Positions 40,750 to 50,226 are shown, counted from the first letter of the stretch. The stretch: DNA of 64,000 nt from CAZQHK01 sp964593455 (GCA_964593455.1 CAZQHK010000001.1:124001-188000); one strand, 5' to 3'. Notes: a model not told the origin generated them from the letters alone. Translations and numbers: made by a program.

Positions 40750-42738
40750 ATGGCTGGCCCCACACAGGAAGAATTTCCGAGGACATTTCTGTCCCTGAAG
40801 GTTTCGCTGGTGGCATTGATTCTGGCCTTTGGCGGAGCGGCTTTTCTCCTTTATCTCCTCGGCATGTATGAGAGCGGTCTCGATATCGGGAGCAAGGTCA
40901 GGGAGGATACCGAACGCATCGCTGTAAATGTCGCCCATATTATTTCCAAACGGCGGATCATTAATGATCCGAATTACCTGCAGGAACTATTGGGAAAACA
41001 TTTCAATTCCGATGACCGGTTGAGGGCCGAGGTTGTATCCCTGAATGGGACTATTTTGGCCTGTAATCATGATGGAATGCTCTGGAAACGAGAGCAACTC
41101 GAAGAGCTTGAACGGGTATTTGACGATGTGCAGCCGCTTCCGATCGATGCACGGGAGGAATTTCTATGGGCCTATATCGTACCATTGTTTGACCGTCGGA
41201 TTGTCGTGGGCGCTCTGGTAATCAAGCAGCTCCGGGAAGATCGTCCGCGTTCGTTGCCGTTACAGGTGCAGGCCGGATTAATCGTGGGAGGGCTGCTCCT
41301 GGTCTGTGTGTTCTTTATGCTGGGATGGACTGCTTACCGGCGCACGGCACGAGTTAAAGAAATTTCCGGGGTTGCGACCGAGGTCATCGGCGGCAAGCTC
41401 TGGCGTCGGGCGCCAGTGGTTGATGATGACCGCTTGGGATCTCTGGCCCGTTCGTTTAATCAGATCATCGATAACTTAGAGCGGCAGATACGCGAATCGA
41501 AACAAGCATACGAGGAACTATCAGAAGCCAACCGGAAACTGGAAAAAGTGAGTTTTGAACGAGCCCGCCTGCTGAAAGAAAATCGGCTGTTTAATGTGGA
41601 ACTTAAGGGAAAAGTCAAAGAAGCGACCCAGGAACTGAAGGATACCAACAGGAAACTCGACTCCAAGCTCAGGGAGCTTGCGACTCTGGAAAAGTTCAAT
41701 GAGAGTATCTTCAACAGCATTACCAGCGGAATTATAGCAGTAAACGTGCGTGGTAAAATTACTTTCATCAACCCGGAAGGACGGCATATTCTGGAACTGG
41801 GTGAACTAAAGAAGAAATGGCATTGTACCAGGTACCTGTCAAAAGGAAGTCAAGCCCTGGCCGAGCACTTGCTGGAAACGCTCGAATGCGGGGAGGACCG
41901 GATCGGATGGGAAATTCAGGTTACGCCTCCTTCAGGACATCTGCTGCAACTCGGAGTTTCAAGCTCGTTGTTACGAGATTATTCAGGAAAAACCATTGGG
42001 GTGGTAGCCATCTTTCGCGATATAACGGAAACGAAACGCCTGCAGCATCAAGTCCAGCGGCAGGAACGACTGGTGGCTCTGGGGCAACTGGCTGCCGGAG
42101 TAGCTCACGAAATACGGAATCCTCTCGGTGGTATCCTGGGATTTACTGAACTATTGGGACGGGATCTCCCGGAAGATGACCATAGTCAGAACTACGTGAA
42201 AAAGATAGTGGAAGAAGTGGACCATCTTAATAAAATAGTAGGCAACATACTTGATTTTGCCCGGTCTCAAAAACCTAATCCCGTATTTGTCGATGTCAAT
42301 GATGTGATCGAGAATGCCTTGGCGCTGGCACAGCACAAGATCGAAAAATACCAGGTTACGGTAAAAACGAATCTTGATCAAGATATACCGGGGGTGCTTG
42401 TTGATCACCACCAGATACGGCAGGTATTTCTTAATATAATCTACAATGCCTGTGAGTCCATGGTTTCAGGTGGAACCTTACGGTTGGTGACCGGAGCCAG
42501 GCAGGACACCCGGGAGGTTTACGCTGAGTTTCACGATACCGGATCCGGTCTGAATCTGTCGCAACGGGAGCAGGTGTTCAACCCGTTCTATACCACGAAA
42601 GCTTCGGGAACGGGATTGGGACTGGCTATAGCGTATCGTATAGTTGAGAATCATGGTGGACAAATACAGGTAAAAAGTGTGCCTGAAAAAGGGACGACCT
42701 TTGTCGTGTGGCTTAAAGAAGCCAAGTATACGGCCTGA
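40750..42738 (+). CDS. membrane sensor histidine kinase (NtrB/AtoS-type)
   Basis: This 662-residue protein starts at ATG 40750; a GTG two codons earlier is possible. Transmembrane segments at about 15-36 and 172-194 enclose a periplasmic sensor region of about 135 residues. A HAMP-like linker, a coiled coil (about 235-310), a PAS domain (about 315-425, starting FNESIFNSITSGIIAVN) and the transmitter follow. GVAHEIRNPLGG puts the phospho-acceptor His at 453. The ATP site shows NIIYNACESM, DTGSGL and TGLGLAIAYRI. It probably phosphorylates the regulator encoded next; the signal is unknown. Confidence 0.92.
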   Translation: MAGPTQEEFPRTFLSLKVSLVALILAFGGAAFLLYLLGMYESGLDIGSKVREDTERIAVNVAHIISKRRIINDPNYLQELLGKHFNSDDRLRAEVVSLNGTILACNHDGMLWKREQLEELERVFDDVQPLPIDAREEFLWAYIVPLFDRRIVVGALVIKQLREDRPRSLPLQVQAGLIVGGLLLVCVFFMLGWTAYRRTARVKEISGVATEVIGGKLWRRAPVVDDDRLGSLARSFNQIIDNLERQIRESKQAYEELSEANRKLEKVSFERARLLKENRLFNVELKGKVKEATQELKDTNRKLDSKLRELATLEKFNESIFNSITSGIIAVNVRGKITFINPEGRHILELGELKKKWHCTRYLSKGSQALAEHLLETLECGEDRIGWEIQVTPPSGHLLQLGVSSSLLRDYSGKTIGVVAIFRDITETKRLQHQVQRQERLVALGQLAAGVAHEIRNPLGGILGFTELLGRDLPEDDHSQNYVKKIVEEVDHLNKIVGNILDFARSQKPNPVFVDVNDVIENALALAQHKIEKYQVTVKTNLDQDIPGVLVDHHQIRQVFLNIIYNACESMVSGGTLRLVTGARQDTREVYAEFHDTGSGLNLSQREQVFNPFYTTKASGTGLGLAIAYRIVENHGGQIQVKSVPEKGTTFVVWLKEAKYTA

Positions 42739-42823
42739 CAGTTTTAAATATGAAAAATTCCACCACGTGTCAGGAATTCGCGGGTGGATGACTTTGTTGG
42801 AAAAGAATGAAGGTTGGTGATGT

Positions 42824-44188
42824 ATGTTGACGACAGTACTGGTTGCTGATGATAAAAAAAGTATGCGGGAGTTTCTGTCTGAAGCGTTGCAAAAAGAGGG
42901 ATACCAGGTCTCCCTTGCCGCCGATGGAGAACAGGCTTTGGAGTTATTCCGAGAGTTGATTCCCGATATCGTTATTACCGATATCAGAATGCCGGGACTC
43001 AATGGACTGGAGTTCCTGAAGAGTATGAGGGATCTCGATCCTGAGGCAGTGGTGATTGTGATCACAGCTTACGGCAGCATTGAAACCGCAGTGACTGCGA
43101 TGAAATCAGGAGCTTATGATTACATAACCAAACCTTTTTCCATTGATGAGCTGACAGTTGTGATGGATAAAGCCAAGGAGCAACGGCGGTTGGTGGATGA
43201 AAACAGGCGCCTCAGGCTAGAGCTGACAAAAAAGTATAAATTCGAAAATATCATTGGCAAATCTCCCAAGATACAGGAAGTGTTCGACATCATGGAACGA
43301 GTCATACCCAGTAAAGCGACGGTTATGCTTTACGGGGAAAGCGGCACCGGCAAGGAGTTGATTGCCCGGGCTATCCATTACTCCGGAGCTCGAAAAAACG
43401 GACCGTTTGTCAAAGTAAACTGCGCCGCACTACCCGAGTCGCTCCTGGAGAGTGAACTTTTCGGCCATGAAAGAGGGGCTTTTACGGGTGCTATCCAGCG
43501 CCGGCAAGGCCGGTTCGAACTTTCCGACAACGGCAGCATATTCCTGGATGAAATCGGAGACATATCGCCCACCGTCCAGGTCAGACTTCTGCGTGTCATC
43601 CAGCAGCGTGAATTTGAACGTGTCGGTGGCGCCAAGACGATTCAGGTGGACGTGCGGATCATAGCCGCCACCAACAGAGACTTGGGGAAAGCCCTGGAAG
43701 AAGGCCGGTTTCGGGAAGACCTTTATTACCGTCTCAATGTTGTTCCCATTTACCTCCCGGCACTTCGTGAGCGGCCTGGTGATATTGCCCTGCTGGCCCG
43801 CTATTTTCTTGAACAGATGGGAAAAGAAATCAACAGCCGGATCAAGTACATCTCCCCGGAAGCGATGGAGTACATGGTGAACTATCGGTGGCCGGGAAAT
43901 GTCAGAGAAGTGGAAAACGTTATCGAGCGGGCCTTGGTCATTTGCCGCGGGGAGATAATTTTACCTGAAGATCTCCCAACAAACCTGACTAACAGGGAAG
44001 GCCGGGTAAGTCTTGATGTTCCCGAACTGGGTACGATAACCATGAATGAAGCAGTTGAAACTATCGAGCGGGAAATGATAAAAAGGGCTTTGGAGAAAAC
44101 CGGTGGTGTTCAAACCAAATCGGCTGATCTGCTTGGAATTAACCGGGGTTCACTCATCTATAAAATGAAGAAGTACAATCTGAGTTGA
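42824..44188 (+). CDS. sigma-54-dependent response regulator (NtrC family)
   Basis: This 454-residue activator has a receiver domain (1-120, phospho-acceptor Asp53 in VITDIRMPG). An AAA+ domain follows with Walker A GESGTGKE near 171-178 and the sigma-54 contact loop GAFTGA near 217-223. The C-terminal Fis-type helix-turn-helix is TKSADLLGINRGSLIYKMKK. It would open RpoN promoters, such as the candidate before dnaK or others outside the window. It is paired with the kinase at 40750 in the floA operon. Confidence 0.95.
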   Translation: MLTTVLVADDKKSMREFLSEALQKEGYQVSLAADGEQALELFRELIPDIVITDIRMPGLNGLEFLKSMRDLDPEAVVIVITAYGSIETAVTAMKSGAYDYITKPFSIDELTVVMDKAKEQRRLVDENRRLRLELTKKYKFENIIGKSPKIQEVFDIMERVIPSKATVMLYGESGTGKELIARAIHYSGARKNGPFVKVNCAALPESLLESELFGHERGAFTGAIQRRQGRFELSDNGSIFLDEIGDISPTVQVRLLRVIQQREFERVGGAKTIQVDVRIIAATNRDLGKALEEGRFREDLYYRLNVVPIYLPALRERPGDIALLARYFLEQMGKEINSRIKYISPEAMEYMVNYRWPGNVREVENVIERALVICRGEIILPEDLPTNLTNREGRVSLDVPELGTITMNEAVETIEREMIKRALEKTGGVQTKSADLLGINRGSLIYKMKKYNLS

Positions 44189-44227
44189 TGCATGACGTTG
44201 TTTACGGTATTGTGGTAGTAGTGTAAA

Positions 44228-44755
44228 GTGAGTGGAAACGTGGAAGATCTGAAAAAATTAATACGGGATGTGCCTGATTTTCCCAAACCGGGGATTATTT
44301 TCAAGGACATTACTACTCTGTTGCTCGAACCGGCGGCGTTTAAAAAAGTTATCGACATCATGGCCGACCATTACAACCGTGAAAAAATAGATAAGATAAT
44401 CGCTGTGGAATCCCGGGGGTTCATTTTCGGAGCGGCTTTATCGTACCGGATGGGCATCGGATTCATTTTGGCTCGGAAACCCGGGAAACTGCCGGCTGCA
44501 ACGGTCAAAGAGATGTATGATTTGGAGTACGGTCAAGATGCAATCGAAGTGCATGCCGACAGTATCTCAAACGGTGAAAGGATTTTGATAGTTGATGATC
44601 TTCTTGCTACTGGAGGAACTGCTCAAGCATGCGGGAAACTGGTAGAAAAACTAGGGGGAACGGTTATTGGATATGCGGTTATGATCGAACTGGCCTTCCT
44701 GGCGGGGAAAGAAAAATTAACCCAGGCGCCTGTTTATTCACTCATCACCTATTAA
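44228..44755 (+). CDS. apt: adenine phosphoribosyltransferase
   Basis: This 175-residue purine-salvage enzyme makes AMP from adenine and PRPP. The start is GTG 44228. DVPDFPKPGIIFKDITTLL and AVESRGFIFGAALSYRMG are family signatures. ILIVDDLLATGGTAQA is the PRPP-binding loop. It lies between the response regulator and the HEAT gene and may share the transcript; a functional link is not evident. Confidence 0.95.
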   Translation: MSGNVEDLKKLIRDVPDFPKPGIIFKDITTLLLEPAAFKKVIDIMADHYNREKIDKIIAVESRGFIFGAALSYRMGIGFILARKPGKLPAATVKEMYDLEYGQDAIEVHADSISNGERILIVDDLLATGGTAQACGKLVEKLGGTVIGYAVMIELAFLAGKEKLTQAPVYSLITY

Positions 44756-44835
44756 GTTGAATTGAACACGGGACATTCGTCCGGCGCCGGGGGTGCCGGA
44801 GTGGATACGGACAACAATGTTGGAGGACGAACGTT

Positions 44836-45813
44836 TTGGATAAGACCCTGGAAGAGTGGATCGCTGATCTGTACGGTGATGGATGGGAGTACCGGTTTCT
44901 GGCCTGTAAAACCCTGGGGATGGAGAAAATCAAAGAAGCTGTCCCCCGGATCATCGAGTTACTGAACGATCAAAATCACAATGTGAGGCTTGGGGCAGCC
45001 AGGGCTCTCGGGGAAATAGGTGATAGGCAGGCGATTGATCCGTTGGTAACGGCCTTGGCCGAACCAAATGAATGGGTCAGGCTGCAAATCGTCGAGGCTC
45101 TTGGTAAACTCGGGGATGGGAAGGTGGCGGTAGTGCTTTCCAGGTTCCTGGAAACCGAACAAGATGACCGGGTCCGGGCGACTATCGTTCAGGTTCTCGG
45201 TAAACTGGGTGACGAGAAGATGATACCGATACTGGTTACCTATCTCAAAGATTCCGATCTCCGGGTCCGGGCCAATGCCGTAGAAGCCCTTGAATCTCTC
45301 GGAGATGAAAAGATTACGGAGTTTCTCCTGCCCATGATGGCCGGAGCGAACCATCGAATCAAGGCTAACATCGCCAAAGCGCTTTTTAACCTGGGCGATT
45401 ATACCGGCTTAAACATACTCAATAAGATGCTCAAGGAAAAAAACGAGTGGATGCGGGCCGCGGCCGCCTGGGCATTGGGGGAAGTCAAGACCACCGAGGT
45501 CATCAAACCGCTGGTAGAAGCCCTGGGAGACAAATACTGGTTCGTGGACCGGAACATCATCAGATCTCTTGTTAAAACCGGAAAACCCACCGTCCGTCCT
45601 CTGCTTAACAAGTTAAAGAAGAAGACACTCGATCACCGGGTGCGTCTGGGAATTATTGTTGCCCTGGGAGAGATCGGCGATGATAATGCTCTCGGCCCGC
45701 TCATCGTGAATATGCATAATTATAACGGTGAGATCAGGATCAAGGCCGAGGAAGCGATTGACAGAATTAGAGAAAACTCACGGAAAATGAGGGAGATGGA
45801 GAAACGATATTGA
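44836..45813 (+). CDS. HEAT-repeat protein
   Basis: This 325-residue protein starts at TTG 44836, with GGAGG nine bases upstream. Nearly the whole chain is about nine HEAT-type helical repeats of 31 residues, for example LLNDQNHNVRLGAARALGEI and LGDKYWFVDRNIIRSLVK. The repeat pattern is of the PBS-lyase/phycobilisome-HEAT kind. Such solenoids act as protein scaffolds. No signal peptide is visible, so it is probably cytoplasmic. It overlaps the TPR gene by 4 bases, suggesting that the two repeat proteins work together. Confidence 0.85.
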   Translation: MDKTLEEWIADLYGDGWEYRFLACKTLGMEKIKEAVPRIIELLNDQNHNVRLGAARALGEIGDRQAIDPLVTALAEPNEWVRLQIVEALGKLGDGKVAVVLSRFLETEQDDRVRATIVQVLGKLGDEKMIPILVTYLKDSDLRVRANAVEALESLGDEKITEFLLPMMAGANHRIKANIAKALFNLGDYTGLNILNKMLKEKNEWMRAAAAWALGEVKTTEVIKPLVEALGDKYWFVDRNIIRSLVKTGKPTVRPLLNKLKKKTLDHRVRLGIIVALGEIGDDNALGPLIVNMHNYNGEIRIKAEEAIDRIRENSRKMREMEKRY

Positions 45814-48005
45814 AGCGGATCCTGCTCCTTTGGATGTGCGGATTTATCCTGATTACAGGTCCGTGTATCCTGGCCGCCGCTCCCCCCGCTCCTACCACCA
45901 CTTCGTACCGGGATATCGAGACCGTCTACCGGCGGGCGGCTTTTCTGGTGATGGAAAAACGCTACCAGGAAGCCATCGAGATTTTTGAAGAGATTAATCA
46001 AATTAACCCCTATATAGCCGAGATACACGGCAATCTTGGGTACCTCTACGAAACTGTAGGACAACCGGAATCAGCCATCTCTGAGTATCGGACTGCTTTG
46101 GATATAGACCCCCAGTATTCTGATGCGCTCAACAACCTGGGATACCTGCTGGCCCGGCGTCAGGAGAACGTGACCGAAGCTTTGGAATTGTGCCGGCAGG
46201 CGGTTTTCCTGGACTCCGACAACCCGGCCTACCGGGACAGTTTAGGGTACGCACTGCTGGTCACCGGAGATATCTCTGAAGCCTTTATACAATTCGAGCG
46301 GGCTCTATTTTATGACAAGACGACTGCTTCCGCCTACTACCATCTGGGGCTGATATATTACCGGCAACAAGAACTTGAAAAATCACGTCAGCAGTTTGTC
46401 AAAGCAGTAACGTACCGGGATTGCCCGGCCATGGCTTATCTCAGATTGGCACAAGTCCTGGTGGAGATGGGAAACCTCTCGGAAGCCATGGAGGTATTGG
46501 AGAAAGCCCGGTGGACGGTGGAGAAAGGTTGGCTTTCCCCATCTTCCAGGATGGAGCTTGAAGACCATCTGGAGTGTTTTTTGAGGATGGGACTTTGGCA
46601 GGGGCTGGTTGAGGTCGAACATGTGAGGAATCCACTTCTGGAACAGGATGCGAACTATCTGACACAGCTTCCATTAAGCAAATTTCCTCCCGACGCCAGG
46701 GTGTTCCTTGATCGGGAATCGAGGGAGAATTACCATATAAATCAGTCCGGCCTGATCATGTGCCGCAAGCACGGATACAATCCCATGGCGGCGGTATTGC
46801 GGGACAGGGTGCGAGCCCAGCTGGGTCCCTACCTGGAGAGAAAAGGACGGTTGCTGGCTCGCGTTCTCAATCTTGCCCTTACCAGGAAGGAAATCAAAGA
46901 ACGGGGAGTGAAAACTTCCCCCGGACGGTTGGATTTATCCGCCTTAGAGCAGGCAGGTTATCTGCCGGCAGGTTTTGGGCGGGATTACATCTTCACCGTA
47001 GACGATGTAGGGGAGATCACGTTCACCATCACCGAGGGAGCACTGGCATCGGTTACCATTCCGCCTGGGATAGATATAACCACCATCGCTGAAGCGCAGG
47101 CTCAAGTCGGAGATTCTTCCCCGGCTACGCCTGAGGTAGTAGCGGACGGTTCTACTCCTTTTGACGATTTATCCTCTGAAGGAAACGATGAGGAAACCGG
47201 CTATCAGGAGGCTGATGAGCCGGCTGCAGATGGCGAAGACGAAACAATAACGGCCCCTCCGCCTCCACAACCGTCAATAGATTACATCCAGTTCATCCAG
47301 GCTCCCGGTCTTGTTCCCGTTAGCCCGTTGTTCACTGATGGTTGGGCGATCAGGCAAAAGATCACCGCTTCCGGCCAGGTAATGGAAAACTATTATGCCA
47401 TTATTGGCGAGGAAGGCAGTTCCTGGCGTATTGAACATGTTGGACCCGCCCTGATCGGTATGTCCGCCAGTTTTCCTGACTTGAAAACCATGCTTATGGG
47501 GCTGTTGGTTGACAAGCAAAGCGGTAAGGTCTTAAGGGCGGTTTTGGGCAAACCGGGAGAGAAAGGAAAAAGTATCAAGATTTCGGTCATGCCTGATATG
47601 CCTGTTGCCGAACCTCCCGTACCACTCAATGAAGACGTAACTATTGGGCTCGGCATATTTCCGTCTAAAAAATATGTTACCACTTACGGTGCCTCGTGGA
47701 CGGGGGTTGAAGGTGATCTGGAAGAAGTCTTGCTCAAGTCGGAATCTAGCGGACAGTCTTTTGAACTGGCCGAGCTGCCTTCCTGGGCAGACGCCGTGGT
47801 CAGCGAAGTCGATCTTTCTCTGTCGGTTCGTAAGTACACCAACGGTATGGAGTATCACATTGTGGAGAACGAAGTTATTGCCGCTTTCTATCCTCTGGGA
47901 AAAGCGGGAGAAACGAATCAGGGTATCTACAAGATGGTGACGGTTGCCTCCACGCAGGAGATCGTCCTGATCAAAACCGACACCAAGGCGCAGCTAAAGT
48001 GGTAG
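45810..48005 (+). CDS. exported TPR-repeat protein with C-terminal unknown domain
   Basis: This 731-residue protein starts at TTG 45810, overlapping the HEAT gene. Residues 1-26 form a signal peptide. Tetratricopeptide repeats fill about residues 30-240 (IHGNLGYLYETVGQPESAIS, AYYHLGLIYYRQQELEKSRQ). A middle region of about 200 residues has a pilin-like segment (GYLPAGFGRDYIFTVDDVG). An acidic, Pro-rich linker (about 440-490) leads to a C-terminal beta-rich domain of about 230 residues that I cannot assign. The Sec signal places it in the periplasm or at the outer membrane, so a direct interaction with the HEAT protein would need one of the two to be elsewhere. Confidence 0.75.
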   Translation: MKRILLLWMCGFILITGPCILAAAPPAPTTTSYRDIETVYRRAAFLVMEKRYQEAIEIFEEINQINPYIAEIHGNLGYLYETVGQPESAISEYRTALDIDPQYSDALNNLGYLLARRQENVTEALELCRQAVFLDSDNPAYRDSLGYALLVTGDISEAFIQFERALFYDKTTASAYYHLGLIYYRQQELEKSRQQFVKAVTYRDCPAMAYLRLAQVLVEMGNLSEAMEVLEKARWTVEKGWLSPSSRMELEDHLECFLRMGLWQGLVEVEHVRNPLLEQDANYLTQLPLSKFPPDARVFLDRESRENYHINQSGLIMCRKHGYNPMAAVLRDRVRAQLGPYLERKGRLLARVLNLALTRKEIKERGVKTSPGRLDLSALEQAGYLPAGFGRDYIFTVDDVGEITFTITEGALASVTIPPGIDITTIAEAQAQVGDSSPATPEVVADGSTPFDDLSSEGNDEETGYQEADEPAADGEDETITAPPPPQPSIDYIQFIQAPGLVPVSPLFTDGWAIRQKITASGQVMENYYAIIGEEGSSWRIEHVGPALIGMSASFPDLKTMLMGLLVDKQSGKVLRAVLGKPGEKGKSIKISVMPDMPVAEPPVPLNEDVTIGLGIFPSKKYVTTYGASWTGVEGDLEEVLLKSESSGQSFELAELPSWADAVVSEVDLSLSVRKYTNGMEYHIVENEVIAAFYPLGKAGETNQGIYKMVTVASTQEIVLIKTDTKAQLKW

Positions 48006-48038
48006 GGAATAATGGCGGTTTCAAATTCTTCGGTTTGC

Positions 48039-48659
48039 TTAACGTTTGGCGTCGGGATTCACGACTGCACCGCAATAAAGACATTTCTTAACCTGTAGGG
48101 AGGTCGACCGGTTGCAGGATGGGCAGGTAGCCATGTCCACCATGTCTTCCAGTGGTTTCCCGATAGGAATATCCAGCAGTTTCGATATGGAGTTGACGAA
48201 ATCCAGGGATTCCTCTTCCTGCGTGCCCATATAGTCGACCATACTGTCACCACCCCAGAACACCCCGCCCCATCCCGTGGCAACCGCTCCTTCACCTTTA
48301 AAGCTGCAAATTTTATATGTTTCTTCGTTCCTGGTAACCACGGACAATGTGAAAGTCTCAATCTCGTCCTGCCGCCCGTATCCTCTTCCCGAACGGCCCC
48401 AGGAGGTGCCCGTGGAATCGTACCCGTAGTCGATGTACCACAAGTTAGAGAATGAAAGGTGTTTGGTGTCGGAGAAAAACAATCTCCTGGTACCGATAGA
48501 GAGGTATTTTTTAGACGGGAAGATCTCCACCCGGTGGTTGAAGGTGAAAAGCGTCAACAAACGAATCAGTGGTGCTGGTTGGATGATAATGGAGCTGGCG
48601 GTGGTTTTAACCGATGGACGCAGGGTTAACAATTTCATTTTGGGTGTGTACATACTCAT
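48039..48659 (-). CDS. hypothetical protein with C-terminal zinc ribbon
   Basis: This 206-residue protein starts at ATG 48659, eight bases after a perfect AAGGAGGT; the longer frame from 48710 has no SD. Most of the chain is predicted beta-rich (LFTFNHRVEIFPSKKYLSI, TFTLSVVTRNEETYKICSF) with a Gly/Trp/Arg-rich loop (STGTSWGRSGRGYGRQ). The end is a four-Cys zinc ribbon, CPSCNRS followed by CLYCG. I recognise no family for the main domain. It is convergent with the TPR gene and lies just downstream of folC, 55 bases from its stop. Confidence 0.7.
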   Translation of the reverse strand: MSMYTPKMKLLTLRPSVKTTASSIIIQPAPLIRLLTLFTFNHRVEIFPSKKYLSIGTRRLFFSDTKHLSFSNLWYIDYGYDSTGTSWGRSGRGYGRQDEIETFTLSVVTRNEETYKICSFKGEGAVATGWGGVFWGGDSMVDYMGTQEEESLDFVNSISKLLDIPIGKPLEDMVDMATCPSCNRSTSLQVKKCLYCGAVVNPDAKR

Positions 48660-48714
48660 GATGCTGCACCTCCTTTTATTATTTGACTCCAATTCCATCC
48701 AGATAGCCATTAAG

Positions 48715-50013
48715 CTAGGTTACTATCAGCGGGCGAAGGTTGCCGACCAGGTAGAGCGAACCGGTAATCAAGACAATGTCATCATTCGCCGCTTCCGACC
48801 GGGCCCGCTTAAAGGCTCGTCCATGTTCTTTCTCCACCGTGACGTTCTGGCAGCCGTGACGGCGAAAAACATCTGCCAGAAGGCTCGGTTCCGCTGCCCG
48901 GGATGTGTTTGGCCGGGTAACGATGACCTGGTGAATGTGTGGTGCCAGCAAACGGACTACATCCCGGTGTTTTTTGTCTTTTAAAGCGGCAAATACGCAA
49001 TGGATGCGTTTTCCGAATATGAATGGCAGATCGTTCAAGGCACGGACCAGTGTTCTTATTCCATCGGGATTGTGGGCTCCATCAAGAATGAATGAAGGTT
49101 CTCCCGAAATGATTTCAAGGCGGCCAGGCCACCTGGCCGCTGCGAAACCCCGGCCGAGGGTTTCCGGATCAGTTATGCCCAGGTGGCGCAAGACGGCCAG
49201 AGCAACCAGTGCGTTCTTACCCTGATGGCGTCCGAGTAGCGGTGTCACCAGGTTGGCCAACTGGAAACCGGGGCCTTTGACATTAAACCGCATTCCGCCG
49301 GGAGCGATCTCCCTGATAGAGATGCGGTACCGTTTGGCTACTGGGAACAGAGTGGCTTTCCTCCGGGCGCATTCATCTTCAAGCAGGCGGATGATCCTAG
49401 GTCTTGTTTCCCCGGTGAACAGGATGGAATTAGGGAGTACGACAGCCGCTTTCTCCAGGGCTATCGCTGATAGGTTTCGGCCAAGTATGCCGGTGTGTTC
49501 CAACCCGACATTAGTCAAGACCGGTAGGGTGTTACTGAAAATATTGGTGCCGTCGAGGCGGCCTCCGAGTCCCGCTTCCACCACGGCAAAATCAACGGCC
49601 AGCTCCCTGAAAAGTTCGAGGCCCATGGCTACCAATGTTTCGAAATACGTAGGATGTCCGATAAACGGGTTGCGGTCAAGCGATTGCATGTCGGGGATAA
49701 TCTTTTCCAACGTTGAAGCCAGTCTCTTCCTGGTAACCTTCTGTCCGTTGACCCTGAAACGCTCCCTGAAATCAGAAAGATGTGGTGATGTGAACATACC
49801 CACCCGGAAGCCCGCGGCCTGAAGCCCGGCAGCGATGAAAGCAGTGGTTGAACCTTTTCCATTGGTTCCCACAACATGAACTGTTCGGTAGGAGTCTTGG
49901 GGCCGCCGCCGTCGCTCCAGCAGGGCCGCAATTTTTTTTGTATCATATTTCTTGTACGCGAATTGTAAATTTTTCAAGTAAGACATTGCTTGTTCGTAAT
50001 TCATAGCCAGCAT
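48715..50013 (-). CDS. folC: folylpolyglutamate synthase / dihydrofolate synthase FolC
   Basis: This 432-residue Mur-ligase-family enzyme adds glutamate to folates. VVGTNGKGSTTAFI is the P-loop near residue 47. Further family features are FTSPHLSDFRERF, VVEAGLGGRLDGTN, LTNVGLEHTGILG, and ILDGAHNPDGI in the C-terminal domain. The ATG at 50013 follows GGAG at 10 bases; a longer frame from 50067 starts inside a dispersed-repeat copy and is rejected. The accompanying accD often seen with folC is absent. Confidence 0.94.
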   Translation of the reverse strand: MLAMNYEQAMSYLKNLQFAYKKYDTKKIAALLERRRRPQDSYRTVHVVGTNGKGSTTAFIAAGLQAAGFRVGMFTSPHLSDFRERFRVNGQKVTRKRLASTLEKIIPDMQSLDRNPFIGHPTYFETLVAMGLELFRELAVDFAVVEAGLGGRLDGTNIFSNTLPVLTNVGLEHTGILGRNLSAIALEKAAVVLPNSILFTGETRPRIIRLLEDECARRKATLFPVAKRYRISIREIAPGGMRFNVKGPGFQLANLVTPLLGRHQGKNALVALAVLRHLGITDPETLGRGFAAARWPGRLEIISGEPSFILDGAHNPDGIRTLVRALNDLPFIFGKRIHCVFAALKDKKHRDVVRLLAPHIHQVIVTRPNTSRAAEPSLLADVFRRHGCQNVTVEKEHGRAFKRARSEAANDDIVLITGSLYLVGNLRPLIVT

Positions 50014-50030
50014 TCTATACCATCTCCTAC

Positions 50031-50226
50031 CTTTCTTTCTACTCTTCTTGCTTGAGGGTGGGACCACTCGGCTTACGCATCAGGCGAAGCCTTCCTGGCT
50101 TCGCCCCCTTCGGGCGTCACTTCGTGACGTCCAGTTTTGCTATCCTGCAAAACAGTACACCTCAATGTTCGCACTCACGTTTGGAAGGCAAAACCAGCCT
50201 TCGCCCGGGTTAAAATCTCAAATTTC
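50031..50226 (-). repeat. dispersed intergenic repeat, longest copy, with hairpin cluster, upstream of folC
   Basis: On the minus strand it runs from a GAGATTTTAACCCGGGCG end to CCCACCCTCAAGCAAGAAG and GTAGAAAG, matching 34777-34893. The middle carries consecutive hairpins: GGCGAAGCC/GGCTTCGCC (50083-50105), CGCCC/GGGCG (50103-50117), CGTCAC/GTGACG (about 50115-50130) and GTTTTGC/GCAAAAC (about 50134-50153). The copy ends about 18 bases upstream of the folC start and in its direction, so it would be transcribed as a structured leader. Confidence 0.7.

Noticed and set aside
48659..48710. N-terminal extension of the zinc-ribbon protein
   Set aside because: A perfect SD sits just before ATG 48659, and the extension would run through it.
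49253..49822. 189-residue plus-strand frame opposite folC
   Set aside because: folC is clear on the other strand; this frame shows no family features.
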